Notes: generated by a model from the sequence alone, not told the origin. Counted from the first letter of the stretch, positions 24,178-33,678 are shown. The stretch: 64,000 bases of DNA from Clostridium_X cadaveris (GCF_039521325.1 NZ_BAAACD010000005.1); one strand, 5' to 3'. A program made the numbers and translations.

Positions 24178-25710
24178 ATGGAAAAAAACTTAGTGCTAGT
24201 TGTAGATTTCGGCGGTCAGTATAACCAGCTTATAGCTAGAAGAGTTAGAGAATGTGGAGTTTATTGTGAAATAATTCCATACAGCTATACATTAGAAAAA
24301 ATAAAAGATAAAAACCCTAAAGGTATAATATTTACAGGAGGTCCTAACTCAGTATATGGGGAAGGAGCACCTACAGTTTCAGAAGGTATATTCTCATTAG
24401 GAGTACCAGTATTAGGAATATGTTATGGCGACCAACTTATGGCACATACTTTAGGTGGGAAAGTTAAATCAGCAGAAGTAAGAGAATATGGAAAAACTGA
24501 AATAGAATTAGATAATACTTCTAAACTATTTAAAGGAATAGATTCGAAAGATCAATGCTGGATGAGTCACACTGATTATATATCAGAATTACCACAAGGG
24601 TTTAAGATAATTGGAAAAACATCAGAATGCCCTATAGCAGCTATGGAAAATGAAGAAAAGAATCTTTATGGAGTTCAATTCCACCCAGAAGTAGAACATA
24701 CTTTATTTGGACAAAAGATGCTTCAAAACTTCTTGTATGAAGTTTGCGGACTTGCAAAGGAATGGACTATGTCTTCATTTGCTAAGAATAAGATAGAAGA
24801 AATAAAAAAGATAGTCGGAGATAAAAAACTTATCTGTGCATTATCAGGTGGAGTTGACTCATCAGTTGCAGCAGTGTTAGTTCACAAGGCTGTTGGAAAA
24901 AATCTTACTTGTGTATTTGTTGATCATGGTCTTTTAAGAAAAGATGAGGGTGATCAAGTTGAAGAGATATTTAAAAATCAATTTGACATGAATCTTATAA
25001 GAGTAAATGCTCAAGAAAGATTCTTAGGAAAGCTTAAAGGTGTAAGCGATCCTGAAAGAAAGAGAAAAATAATTGGAGAAGAATTCATCAGAGTTTTTGA
25101 AGAAGAGTCTAAAAAATTAGGTGAAATATCTTACCTTGTACAAGGAACTATATACCCAGATGTAGTTGAAAGTGGAACAGATACTTCAGCAGTTATAAAG
25201 AGTCATCATAATGTTGGAGGACTTCCAGAAGATATGGAGTTTTCATTAATAGAGCCATTAAGAGAATTGTTTAAAGATGAAGTAAGAGCTGTTGGTGAGG
25301 AACTTGGAATTCCACATAATTTAGTATGGAGACAACCATTTCCAGGACCAGGTCTTGCTATAAGGGTTCTTGGAGAAGTGAATGAAGAGAAACTTCACAT
25401 AACTAGAGAAGCTGATGCTATATTTAGAGAAGAAATTTCTAAAGCAGGATTAGAAGGAAAGATATGGCAGTACTTTGCATGTCTTCCTAATATTCAGTCA
25501 GTTGGAGTAATGGGTGATGAAAGGACTTATTGTCACACAATTGCGTTAAGAGCTGTTACAAGTTCCGATGGTATGACTTCGGATTGGGCTCATATACCAT
25601 ATGAAATTCTTGATAAAGTTTCCAGAAGAATTGTAAATGAGGTTTCAGGTGTCAATAGGATAGTTTATGATGTAACTTCTAAGCCACCTTCAACTATTGA
25701 GTGGGAATAG
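24178..25710 (+). CDS. guaA: GMP synthase (glutamine-hydrolysing)
   Basis: 510 residues. Converts XMP, ATP and glutamine to GMP. The N-terminal class I glutamine amidotransferase domain has catalytic Cys82 in LGICYGDQLMAH and the His-Glu pair in YGVQFHPEVEHT. The ATP pyrophosphatase domain begins near 205 with the P-loop ALSGGVDSSVAA, and the C-terminal dimerisation domain ends in the conserved KPPSTIEWE. Follows guaB by 93 bases; a 9-bp hairpin (24081-24107) lies in the gap but lacks a T-run, so cotranscription is likely. Confidence 0.98.
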   Translation: MEKNLVLVVDFGGQYNQLIARRVRECGVYCEIIPYSYTLEKIKDKNPKGIIFTGGPNSVYGEGAPTVSEGIFSLGVPVLGICYGDQLMAHTLGGKVKSAEVREYGKTEIELDNTSKLFKGIDSKDQCWMSHTDYISELPQGFKIIGKTSECPIAAMENEEKNLYGVQFHPEVEHTLFGQKMLQNFLYEVCGLAKEWTMSSFAKNKIEEIKKIVGDKKLICALSGGVDSSVAAVLVHKAVGKNLTCVFVDHGLLRKDEGDQVEEIFKNQFDMNLIRVNAQERFLGKLKGVSDPERKRKIIGEEFIRVFEEESKKLGEISYLVQGTIYPDVVESGTDTSAVIKSHHNVGGLPEDMEFSLIEPLRELFKDEVRAVGEELGIPHNLVWRQPFPGPGLAIRVLGEVNEEKLHITREADAIFREEISKAGLEGKIWQYFACLPNIQSVGVMGDERTYCHTIALRAVTSSDGMTSDWAHIPYEILDKVSRRIVNEVSGVNRIVYDVTSKPPSTIEWE

Positions 25711-25760
25711 TATAAGAGGTATATATATAAACATATGTAAAATTAGATATCTTTAAGATA

Positions 25761-25806
25761 ATAGGTGTAAAATTAATATAATATTAATTTTACACCTATT
25801 TTTATT
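25761..25806 (+). terminator. Intrinsic terminator of guaBA
   Basis: An 18-bp perfect stem (25761-25778 with 25782-25799), 3-base loop, followed by TTTTTATTT. Confidence 0.9.
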
Positions 25807-25988
25807 TACGAAAATATAATTGATTATAATGAATTGCAAAAGGTTTACATTAAATATAATTGTACCTAAAATTGACATTAAAAATAAAATGTGATAATGT
25901 TTATATATAGAACTTACATAATTGTAATTTATTCACAAAGTAATAAATTTAAAATTTATGCATAAATTTATACAAAATAAAAAATATG

Positions 25989-26017
25989 TTTACAAATCTA
26001 AAATAATTAACTATAAT
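25989..26017 (+). promoter_or_regulatory. Promoter of the opp operon
   Basis: TTTACA (25989-25994), 17-base spacer, TATAAT (26012-26017). Predicted start near 26024 gives a 5' leader of about 160 bases. A second promoter-like sequence lies upstream (TTGACA at 25872 with GATAAT at 25893). The rest of the 25807-26186 gap is very AT-rich. Confidence 0.65.
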
Positions 26018-26057
26018 ATCTTTATACCAAAATGAAATGGCAATTCTATTAACATTT

Positions 26058-26072
26058 ATTTATCAGAAAATT
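26058..26072 (+). promoter_or_regulatory. Candidate CodY binding site in the opp leader
   Basis: ATTTATCAGAAAATT matches the CodY consensus AATTTTCNGAAAATT at 13 of 15 positions. It lies about 35 bases after the predicted transcription start, where a bound repressor would block elongation. Peptide permeases are known CodY targets in Firmicutes; binding here is inference. Confidence 0.35.
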
Positions 26073-26125
26073 TTAATTAAAAGAGATGTTTATCGAAAAT
26101 TAAGTGTACCTTTTTGTAGTTTGAT

Positions 26126-26148
26126 ATATTGCTAATTTTAAGCAATAT
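26126..26148 (+). other. 8-bp hairpin in the oppA 5' leader
   Basis: ATATTGCT (26126-26133) pairs with AGCAATAT (26141-26148), 7-base loop, about 25 bases before the oppA ribosome binding site. It may affect mRNA stability or translation. Confidence 0.4.
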
Positions 26149-26186
26149 TCAATAATAGAAAGAAAATGAAGAGGGGGAAATATTTT

Positions 26187-27932
26187 ATGAACAGAAAGAA
26201 ACTTATGGCTACAATGGCCGGGGTTATGGCTCTTTCAGTTGGTTTGACAGCTTGTGGAAGCAGCGATGACAAAACATCTGATGGCAATAAGCCAGTGGAT
26301 AATAACAAGGAAAATAAAATTCAAGTAGTTAAGGCTACTAATCCAGACAAATTGCCTGATGCTGCAAAGAATAGAAAGGATACTTTAGTTGTTGGATTAC
26401 AACTTCCAGATGGAATATTTAATCCATTGTATTCAGATTCAGCTTATGACAATCAAATAAATGAAACTTTATTTGCTCCATTATTACAATATAAAGCTGA
26501 TGGTACATTAGAAGCAGCTTTAAGTGAACTTCCAAAAATTTCTGAAGATAAGAAAACTTATACTTTTAAGCTAAAAGATGGTGTAAAATGGAGTGATGGT
26601 GAACCAATAACTACTGATGATATAGAGTTCACATATAAAATTATAGCTGATAAAGGTTACACAGGGCCTTCTGATATGCCTACTTTAGACATAGTGGGAT
26701 GGAAAGATTACAATGAAGGAAAATCTAAAGAAATATCTGGAGTTAAAAAGATAGACAAGCAAACTATAGAAGTAACAGTTGCAAATCCTAAAGCTCCATT
26801 GGAAGCTTATCTTGCAGTAACTCCAATTCCAGCACATTATTATGGAAAGAATTATACTCAAGGAAAGGCTGACGAAGTTTTACAACCATTACACAGAAAG
26901 CCAGAAGTTACTTCAGGAGCATACAAATTTAAGAGTTATACTGAAGGACAAGAAGTTGTTTTAACTGCTAATGAAAACTTCTATAAAGGAAAAGCTAAAA
27001 TTCCTAATTTAATATTTAAAGTTGTAAGTAAAGACACATATCTACAATTACTACAAACTGGTGAAATAGATATGGTTAATGCTACAATAAAAGAAGAAAC
27101 AATGGAACAAATAGCTGATATGGGCTTTGTTGATGTACATTATTGGCCAAACAATGGCTATGGATACATGGGATTCAACTTATTAGGAGAAAATTCTAAG
27201 TTTAAGGATCCTAAAGTTCGTCAAGCATTAACTTATGGTTTAGATAGAAAGACAATAGTTCAAAATGTATATGGACCATATGCAGATCCTATAAATATTC
27301 CTCAATCTGCACTTTCTTGGGCATTTAATGATGAGGGAACAGAAAAATATGAGTTCAATACAGAGAAGGCTGCTAAGTTATTAGAGGAAGCTGGATGGAA
27401 GAAGAATTCTAATGGAATTCTTGAAAAGGATGGAAAGGAATTTGAAATCAGATTCTTACAAACTACTCCAAATGAAGTTAATGATGCTTTAGTTCCAGTT
27501 GCTATAAAGAACTATGAAGCTTTAGGAATTAAGTTCACTCCAGAACAAATGGACTTCCCAACACTAAGAAAGAAATTAGATGATGCTAAGGCAGGAAAAG
27601 CTGGGGCTGATTATGATATGTTCTTCATGGCTTGGGGATTGAATCCAGAACCAGATGTTACTACAATATTCTCTTCAAAGGGAACTCAAAATAAGAACGG
27701 ATACAACAATCCTAAGGTTGATGAATTATTAAGTAAGGGTCTTAACGAGTTTGATTTAGAAAAGAGAAAAGAAATTTATCATGAAATGTATAAAGAATTA
27801 AATTCAAATCTTCCTTACATTTATGTATATCAAAGAAAAGATGGTTGGGCTGTAAACTCTAGAGTAGAAGGATTCACTATGAGCCCATATAGAAATTTCA
27901 CTTATGATATACAAACATTTACTTTAAAATAA
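26187..27932 (+). CDS. oppA: Oligopeptide ABC transporter, substrate-binding lipoprotein
   Basis: 581 residues. Start ATG 26187 follows GAGGGGGAAA; the in-frame ATG at 26166 would place that site inside the gene. A lipoprotein signal peptide ends in the lipobox LTAC (Cys23), and a Ser/Asp/Lys-rich linker follows. SBP family 5 signatures: YSDSAYDNQINETLFAPLL, YTFKLKDGVKWSDGEPITTD and the later LTYGLDRKTIV. It captures peptides on the outer face of the membrane for OppBCDF. First gene of the operon; a hairpin after it may raise its level over the permease genes. Confidence 0.93.
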   Translation: MNRKKLMATMAGVMALSVGLTACGSSDDKTSDGNKPVDNNKENKIQVVKATNPDKLPDAAKNRKDTLVVGLQLPDGIFNPLYSDSAYDNQINETLFAPLLQYKADGTLEAALSELPKISEDKKTYTFKLKDGVKWSDGEPITTDDIEFTYKIIADKGYTGPSDMPTLDIVGWKDYNEGKSKEISGVKKIDKQTIEVTVANPKAPLEAYLAVTPIPAHYYGKNYTQGKADEVLQPLHRKPEVTSGAYKFKSYTEGQEVVLTANENFYKGKAKIPNLIFKVVSKDTYLQLLQTGEIDMVNATIKEETMEQIADMGFVDVHYWPNNGYGYMGFNLLGENSKFKDPKVRQALTYGLDRKTIVQNVYGPYADPINIPQSALSWAFNDEGTEKYEFNTEKAAKLLEEAGWKKNSNGILEKDGKEFEIRFLQTTPNEVNDALVPVAIKNYEALGIKFTPEQMDFPTLRKKLDDAKAGKAGADYDMFFMAWGLNPEPDVTTIFSSKGTQNKNGYNNPKVDELLSKGLNEFDLEKRKEIYHEMYKELNSNLPYIYVYQRKDGWAVNSRVEGFTMSPYRNFTYDIQTFTLK

Positions 27933-27953
27933 TATAGACTATATAAATGAGAG

Positions 27954-27983
27954 AAGTGCCCGAGGAGAAATTCTCGGGCATTT
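27954..27983 (+). other. Intercistronic hairpin between oppA and oppB
   Basis: AAGTGCCCGAG (27954-27964) pairs with CTCGGGCATTT (27973-27983), 8-base loop, no T-run. Typical of partial attenuation or 3'-end protection that keeps the binding protein in excess over the membrane complex. Confidence 0.65.
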
Positions 27984-28009
27984 AAGAAGAAAATCAGAGG
28001 GGGATTAGA

Positions 28010-28972
28010 ATGAGGCAGTATATAACTAGAAGATTGCTTGAAATGATACCAGTTATTATAGGTATATCCTTTTTACTTTTTGTAATATTTGCTATGGCTC
28101 CAGGAGACGCTGTAGATAATATTGCAAATCCTAACATATCTCAAGAAAAATTAATGGATCTAAAAAAACAATATGGTTTAGTTGGTAATCCAGTTGAAAG
28201 ATATTTTAACTGGGCTAAAAAAGCGGTGCAATTTGATTTTGGTGATTCAATAAAGCACAAGGAAAAAGTATCTACAGTCATCGATACTTATGTGTGGAAT
28301 TCATTTTGGCTATCATTAGGATCATTTTTCTTAAGCACATTAATTGCAATACCTATAGGAGTCGTTTCTGCTACGAAGCAGTACTCGGTTTTTGATAAAT
28401 TCTTTACCATATTTGCTTTGTTTGGGGTATCCATACCATCTTTCTTCTTTGGTATGGTGCTGATTAAAATATTTGCAGTAGACCTAGCTATTTTCCCGGT
28501 TTCAGGTATGATATCTACAGGAGTAAATGCAACAGGAATTGCTCATGTATTAGATGTAATGAAGCATATGGCACTACCACTTATTGTACTTACATTGATT
28601 TCTCTTGCAGGTCTTATGAGATACACAAGAACTGCTATGCTTGAAGTTATAAGACAAGACTATATCAGAACAGCTAGATCTAAGGGCTTATCTGAAAAGG
28701 TTGTTATTTATAAGCATGCACTTAGAAATGCAATGATACCTATAATTACTATACTTGCGATGCAGCTGCCAGGATTATTTGGCGGGGCAATTCTTACTGA
28801 ACAGGTATTTGCTTGGCCTGGAATTGGTAGAGTTGCTATAGAAGCTATAAACGGCAGAGACTATCCTTTACTAATGGGCTTTGAAGTCTTACTTGCAATT
28901 TTGACTTTATTGGGAAATCTAATTGCAGACGTAACTTATGCATTAGTTGACCCAAGAATAAGACTTAAGTAG
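28010..28972 (+). CDS. oppB: Oligopeptide ABC transporter permease OppB
   Basis: 320 residues with six predicted membrane helices. The N-terminal YITRRLLEMIPVIIGISFLLF is the DppB/OppB family start. The ABC permease EAA loop is seen in YIRTARSKGLSEKVVIYKHALRNA split over residues about 215-240, which docks on OppD/OppF. Ribosome site AGAGGGGGATT lies ahead of the ATG. Forms the membrane channel with OppC, encoded 14 bases downstream. Confidence 0.94.
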   Translation: MRQYITRRLLEMIPVIIGISFLLFVIFAMAPGDAVDNIANPNISQEKLMDLKKQYGLVGNPVERYFNWAKKAVQFDFGDSIKHKEKVSTVIDTYVWNSFWLSLGSFFLSTLIAIPIGVVSATKQYSVFDKFFTIFALFGVSIPSFFFGMVLIKIFAVDLAIFPVSGMISTGVNATGIAHVLDVMKHMALPLIVLTLISLAGLMRYTRTAMLEVIRQDYIRTARSKGLSEKVVIYKHALRNAMIPIITILAMQLPGLFGGAILTEQVFAWPGIGRVAIEAINGRDYPLLMGFEVLLAILTLLGNLIADVTYALVDPRIRLK

Positions 28973-28986
28973 AGGAGGGGTATAGC

Positions 28987-29916
28987 ATGGCAGAAAATAA
29001 AGGAGTTGAAAATACTCAAAAGACAAAGGTAGAAAAAATAGAATCACCTTGGACTGTAGCTTGGAAAAGGCTTAGAAAAAATAGATTAGCTATAATTGGT
29101 CTAATAATGCTAATTGTAATGATATTAGTATGTATGCTTGGACCAACAGTATTTAAACTTGTAAAGGGATATGACTATACAGATATGGTTGGAATGAAGT
29201 TTGAAAAACCTTCAGGAAAATTCCTTCTTGGAACTGATAACCTTGGTAGAGACGTATTCCTTAGAGTAATAAAAGGTGGACAAATATCTTTATTTGTTGG
29301 AATATCTGCGGTATTAATTCAAGTAGTATTAGGTACTATTTTAGGAATAGTAGCTGGATATTATGGTGGAATAGTTGACAGTATCATAATGAGAATAGTT
29401 GACGTATTTATGAGTTTACCATCATTACCACTATTACTTATTGTTGCTGCAGTACTTTCAGATATGAATTTCCCACCAGAATATAGAATGTTTGTAGTTA
29501 TGTTTATACTGGGATTCCTATCTTGGCCAGGACTCTGTAGAATGATAAGAGGACAAGTTCTTTCTATCAGAGAGCAAGAATATATGCAGGCTGCAGATGC
29601 TTTAGGAATCAGAGATAGTAAAAAAATGTTTAGACATATATTTCCGAATGTTGTGCCAATCATAATCGTTAACGCTACATTAGGACTTGGCGGAACTATA
29701 CTATCAGAATCCTCATTAAGTTATTTGGGACTTGGAGTTGTTGCTCCTACACCATCTTGGGGTAACTTAATTCAAACGGTTAACGACTTTTATAACTTAA
29801 AAAATAGAGGATGGCTTTGGATACCACCAGGAATATGTATTTTCATAACAGTTATGGCGATAAATTTATTTGGTGATGGATTAAGAGACGCCATAGATCC
29901 AAAGCTTAAGAAGTAG
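28987..29916 (+). CDS. oppC: Oligopeptide ABC transporter permease OppC
   Basis: 309 residues. The cytoplasmic N-terminal OppC domain (SPWTVAWKRLRKNRLAIIGL) leads into the first membrane helix; then FLLGTDNLGRDVFLRVIKGG, five more helices, and the EAA loop YMQAADALGIRDSKKMFRHIFPN. The C-terminal motif SYLGLGVVAPTPSWGNL is typical of DppC/OppC. It pairs with OppB. GAGGAGGGG precedes the ATG. Confidence 0.94.
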   Translation: MAENKGVENTQKTKVEKIESPWTVAWKRLRKNRLAIIGLIMLIVMILVCMLGPTVFKLVKGYDYTDMVGMKFEKPSGKFLLGTDNLGRDVFLRVIKGGQISLFVGISAVLIQVVLGTILGIVAGYYGGIVDSIIMRIVDVFMSLPSLPLLLIVAAVLSDMNFPPEYRMFVVMFILGFLSWPGLCRMIRGQVLSIREQEYMQAADALGIRDSKKMFRHIFPNVVPIIIVNATLGLGGTILSESSLSYLGLGVVAPTPSWGNLIQTVNDFYNLKNRGWLWIPPGICIFITVMAINLFGDGLRDAIDPKLKK

Positions 29917-29927
29917 GGGGGATTATT

Positions 29928-30914
29928 ATGGCTAACAACACATTAGTAGAATTCAAGAACTTAAAAACTTATTTCTATACAGAAGACGGAATAGTTAAAG
30001 CGGTAAATGACGTATCTTTCAAGATAAAAGAAGGAGAAACTGTTGGTATAGTTGGAGAATCAGGATGTGGTAAATCTGTTACATCCATGTCTCTTATGAG
30101 ACTTATACCAAATCCTCCAGGAAAGATTGTAGGAGGAGATATATTATTCGAAGGAAGAAGTGTTCTTTCAATTCCTGAAAATGAAATGAGAGAAATAAGA
30201 GGAAATAAAATTTCTGTTATATTCCAAGAGCCTATGACTTCTTTAAATCCTGTCTTTACAGTAGGAAAGCAAATATCAGAAGCTGTATTGCTTCATCAAA
30301 AGCTTACTAAAGAAGAGGCTAGGAATAAAGCTATAGAAATGTTAAAACTTGTTGGTATACCAAGATCAGATGAAATTGTAGATGCATATCCTCATGAATT
30401 ATCAGGAGGTATGAGACAAAGAGTTATGATAGCTATGGCGCTATCTTGTAATCCAAAGCTTTTAATAGCTGACGAACCTACAACAGCTCTTGATGTTACT
30501 ATACAGGCACAAATTCTAGAACTTATGAAAGACCTTAAAGAAAAGCTGAATACAGCTATAATGCTTATAACTCATGACTTAGGAGTTATAGCTGAAATGG
30601 CTGACTATGTAGTAGTTATGTATGCAGGAAAGGTTGTTGAAGAAGCTCCAGTAGAAGAGCTATTCGCAAATCCAATGCATCCATACACAAAAGGATTGTT
30701 AAAATCAAAGCCTAGCATAAACAAAGAAGAAGAATCAGGAAGGCTTTATTCTATACCAGGACAAGTACCTAATCCAATAGGAATGCCTGATTATTGTTAT
30801 TTCTGTGACAGGTGTGAAAAGAGATTTGAAAAATGTAAGCAAGAAATACCTGACTTGAAAGAAGTTAAACCAGGTCATAAAGTAGCTTGCTGGTTATACG
30901 AGGAGGGAAAATAA
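29928..30914 (+). CDS. oppD: Oligopeptide ABC transporter ATP-binding protein OppD
   Basis: 328 residues. ABC ATPase with Walker A GESGCGKSV, Q-loop FQEPMTSLNP, signature LSGGMRQRVMIAMAL, Walker B LLIADEPTTALD and switch His in ITHDLG. The C-terminal oligopeptide transporter extension has four Cys (YCYFCDRCEKRFEKC), the arrangement known to hold an Fe-S cluster in some OppD/DppD proteins. Its stop overlaps the oppF start by one base (TAATG). Energises uptake with OppF. Confidence 0.95.
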   Translation: MANNTLVEFKNLKTYFYTEDGIVKAVNDVSFKIKEGETVGIVGESGCGKSVTSMSLMRLIPNPPGKIVGGDILFEGRSVLSIPENEMREIRGNKISVIFQEPMTSLNPVFTVGKQISEAVLLHQKLTKEEARNKAIEMLKLVGIPRSDEIVDAYPHELSGGMRQRVMIAMALSCNPKLLIADEPTTALDVTIQAQILELMKDLKEKLNTAIMLITHDLGVIAEMADYVVVMYAGKVVEEAPVEELFANPMHPYTKGLLKSKPSINKEEESGRLYSIPGQVPNPIGMPDYCYFCDRCEKRFEKCKQEIPDLKEVKPGHKVACWLYEEGK

Positions 30915-31882
30915 TGGCAGAAGAGACTATTTTAAAGGTTGAAAATCTAAAGAAGTATTTTCCTATCAAGGCCGGAGTTGTACAAAAAACTGTTGGATAT
31001 GTAAAGGCTGTAGATGATATATCATTTGAAATAAAAAAGGGTGAAACCCTTGGACTTGTTGGAGAATCTGGATGTGGAAAATCTACTACAGGAAGAACAA
31101 TTCTTAGACTTCTAGAAAAGACTGATGGAAATGTAATTTTTAAAGGCACTGATTTACATTCTTTAAATAAGAAGCAATTAAGAAGTTTAAGACCAGAGAT
31201 GCAAATAATTTTCCAAGACCCTTATAGTTCACTAAACCCAAGAATAACAGTTGGTGAAATAATAGGGGAAGCACTTTTAGAGCATAATCTTGCTACCAAA
31301 GCAGAGGTTACGGACAAAGTTCTTCAAGTAATGGAAGTCTGTGGATTAGCTCCTTATCATATAAGAAGATATCCCCATGAATTCTCAGGTGGACAAAGAC
31401 AAAGAATAGGTATAGCTAGAGCTCTTATCTTAAACCCAGAGTTTATAGTTGCTGACGAACCAGTTTCAGCTCTAGACGTATCAATTCAATCACAGATAAT
31501 TAATTTGCTTATGGAATCACAGGATAAATCAGGTTTCTCATACCTATTTATATCCCATGACCTTAGCGTAGTTAAACATATCTCTCATAAAGTAGGAGTT
31601 ATGTACCTAGGATCTCTTGTTGAGCTTGCACCAAAGGATGAACTTTATGCTCATCCAGTACATCCATATACAAAAGCATTGCTTGCAGCAGTTCCAATAC
31701 CAGATCCTACTATAAAGAAGAACAGAATTATATTAAAAGGAGATATTCCATCTCCTGCAAATCCACCATCAGGATGTAAGTTCCATACTAGATGTCCTTA
31801 TGCTACTAAGAAGTGTAGTGAGGAAATTCCTGAATATAAATGTGTAGGCAATGACCACTTTGTTGCTTGTCACTTAGTTTAA
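30914..31882 (+). CDS. oppF: Oligopeptide ABC transporter ATP-binding protein OppF
   Basis: 322 residues from ATG 30914 with GAGGAGGGAA just upstream. Walker A GESGCGKST, Q-loop FQDPYSSLNPR, signature FSGGQRQRIGIARAL, Walker B FIVADEPVSALD, and switch ISHDLS. The oligopeptide C-terminal extension holds GCKFHTRCPYATKKC. Second ATPase of the transporter, coupled to oppD by overlapping stop and start, and last gene of the operon. Confidence 0.95.
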   Translation: MAEETILKVENLKKYFPIKAGVVQKTVGYVKAVDDISFEIKKGETLGLVGESGCGKSTTGRTILRLLEKTDGNVIFKGTDLHSLNKKQLRSLRPEMQIIFQDPYSSLNPRITVGEIIGEALLEHNLATKAEVTDKVLQVMEVCGLAPYHIRRYPHEFSGGQRQRIGIARALILNPEFIVADEPVSALDVSIQSQIINLLMESQDKSGFSYLFISHDLSVVKHISHKVGVMYLGSLVELAPKDELYAHPVHPYTKALLAAVPIPDPTIKKNRIILKGDIPSPANPPSGCKFHTRCPYATKKCSEEIPEYKCVGNDHFVACHLV

Positions 31883-31888
31883 AACAAT

Positions 31889-31926
31889 AGGTAGATGAAA
31901 GATATATTCATCTACCTTTGCTTTTA
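31889..31926 (+). terminator. Intrinsic terminator of the opp operon
   Basis: AGGTAGATGAA (31889-31899) pairs perfectly with 31908-31918, then TTGCTTTTA. Confidence 0.8.
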
Positions 31927-31990
31927 AAATCTTTAAAGTATAGATAAATAATATATGACGTGATATTATAATACTAATGGAGGTGGCTAT

Positions 31991-32149
31991 ATGGAGAACA
32001 ATAGAGAAACTAGAGAAAAGATTTCAATGAAAGATGTATTTGCAATGATTATAGCGCAATATAGTGTGATTTTGCCTATAGTCTTAATTGGATTTGCAAT
32101 ATGGGGAGCATTAATTTGGTTTGTAGTAAAAGTGCTAATGGGAGGCTAA
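31991..32149 (+). CDS. Small single-helix membrane protein, 52 residues
   Basis: An ATG at 31991 preceded by GGAGGTGG opens a 52-codon frame. The product begins with a charged segment (MENNRETREKISMKDVF), then a hydrophobic stretch (about 20-50: VILPIVLIGFAIWGALIWFV) ending in MGG. It is flanked by the opp terminator and its own terminator, so it is an independent small gene. The good ribosome site, correct topology and isolated transcription unit support a real gene; no function is recognised. Confidence 0.7.
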   Translation: MENNRETREKISMKDVFAMIIAQYSVILPIVLIGFAIWGALIWFVVKVLMGG

Positions 32150-32168
32150 TGAAATTTGTTTTATAATG

Positions 32169-32210
32169 AGTACTAAGGAATCTAAAAAAAGATTTTTTAG
32201 TACTTTTTTA
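32169..32210 (+). terminator. Terminator after the small membrane protein gene
   Basis: AGTACTAA (32169-32176) with TTAGTACT (32197-32204), an inner AATCT/AGATT stem, then TTTTTT. Confidence 0.75.
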
Positions 32211-32282
32211 TATATTAAACGTTAACATAGGGAAAAGTAATCATTATTAAGGTGTGTTAGATTAATATATGCAAAAGAATTA

Positions 32283-32291
32283 TGATATAAT
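32283..32291 (+). promoter_or_regulatory. Extended -10 promoter of pgi
   Basis: TGATATAAT (TG-N-TATAAT) lies 37 bases before the pgi start, with no strong -35. Confidence 0.45.
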
Positions 32292-32328
32292 AAGAAAGAA
32301 ATTATAGAGTAAACTGGAGGTAAAAGAT

Positions 32329-33678
32329 ATGAAGAAAATGTTAAGCTTAGATTTATCAAAAATCAATCCTTATGTAGTTGACCATGAGATAGAGTATATG
32401 CAGGAAATGGTTAAGGATGCTCACAAAAAACTTCATGAAGGAACTGGAGCAGGTAATGACTTTTTAGGATGGCTTTCATTACCTTATGATTATGACAAAG
32501 AAGAATTTACAAGAATAAAAAATGCAGCAGAAAAGATAAAAAAGAATTCAGAAGTTCTTATAGTAATCGGAATAGGTGGTTCTTATTTAGGAGCTAGAGC
32601 AGCTATAGAAATGTTAAATAATAGTTTCTTTAACTCTATAGAAAAAGAAGAGAGAAAAAACCCATATATCTTTTTTGTGGGAAACAATATAAGTTCAACA
32701 TATATGAATGATCTTTTAAATCTAGTTAAGGACAAAGACATTTCTGTAAATGTCATATCTAAATCTGGAACTACTACAGAACCAGCTATTGCATTTAGAG
32801 TGTTCAAGGATTTGATGGAAAAGAAATATGGAAAAGAAGGCGCAAAAGAAAGGATATTTGCGACTACGGATAAGAGCAGAGGAGCTTTAAAATCTTTATC
32901 AGATGCAGAGGGTTATGAAACATTTGTAATACCTGACAATGTAGGAGGAAGATATTCAGTATTAACAGCTGTAGGTCTACTTCCAATAGCAGTTTCAGGA
33001 GTTAATATAGATGAAATAATGGAAGGTGCAAAGGATGCAGCTGATTATTTTGCTAATGAAAATGTTATGGGAAATGACTGCTATAAATATGCTGCAGTAA
33101 GAAATATATTAAATAGAAAAGGAAAAGATATAGAGATCTTAGTTAATTATGAGCCAAGATTACATTTTATTGGTGAATGGTGGAAACAGCTTTATGGAGA
33201 AAGCGATGGAAAAGACAATAAGGGAATATTCCCAGCAGCAGTAGATTTCTCTACAGACCTTCACTCAATGGGACAGTTCATACAAGAAGGTGCTAGAACT
33301 ATGTTTGAAACAGTTCTTCAAGTAGAAAAGGTTCCATCAGAAGTAGAAATAGAGGCATCACCTGAAAACATAGATGGATTAAATTTCCTTGCAGGAAAGA
33401 CAATGCAGTTTGTAAATGATAAGGCATTTGAAGGAACACTTCTTGCCCATCATGATGGTGGAGTACCTAATATGATAATAAATATACCTGAAATGACTCC
33501 ATACTATTTTGGACAAATGGTATTTTTCTTTGAAAAAGCATGTGGAATAGGTGGATACTTACTAGGAGTTAATCCATTCAATCAACCAGGAGTAGAAGCT
33601 TATAAGAAGAATATGTTTGCTCTTTTAGGAAAGCCAGGATATGAAGAGTTAAAGGCAGAGTTAGAAAAGAGATTATAA
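32329..33678 (+). CDS. pgi: Glucose-6-phosphate isomerase
   Basis: 449 residues, the compact bacterial form. Interconverts glucose-6-phosphate and fructose-6-phosphate in glycolysis, cytoplasmic. Sugar isomerase motifs: VIGIGGSYLGARAAIEML, VISKSGTTTEPAIAFRVF (phosphate binding), PDNVGGRYSVLTAVGLLPIA (PGI signature 1) and DLHSMGQFIQEG. GGAGGT precedes the ATG. Its stop overlaps the next start by one base (TAATG), so the YaiI-family gene is translated in tandem. Confidence 0.97.
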   Translation: MKKMLSLDLSKINPYVVDHEIEYMQEMVKDAHKKLHEGTGAGNDFLGWLSLPYDYDKEEFTRIKNAAEKIKKNSEVLIVIGIGGSYLGARAAIEMLNNSFFNSIEKEERKNPYIFFVGNNISSTYMNDLLNLVKDKDISVNVISKSGTTTEPAIAFRVFKDLMEKKYGKEGAKERIFATTDKSRGALKSLSDAEGYETFVIPDNVGGRYSVLTAVGLLPIAVSGVNIDEIMEGAKDAADYFANENVMGNDCYKYAAVRNILNRKGKDIEILVNYEPRLHFIGEWWKQLYGESDGKDNKGIFPAAVDFSTDLHSMGQFIQEGARTMFETVLQVEKVPSEVEIEASPENIDGLNFLAGKTMQFVNDKAFEGTLLAHHDGGVPNMIINIPEMTPYYFGQMVFFFEKACGIGGYLLGVNPFNQPGVEAYKKNMFALLGKPGYEELKAELEKRL

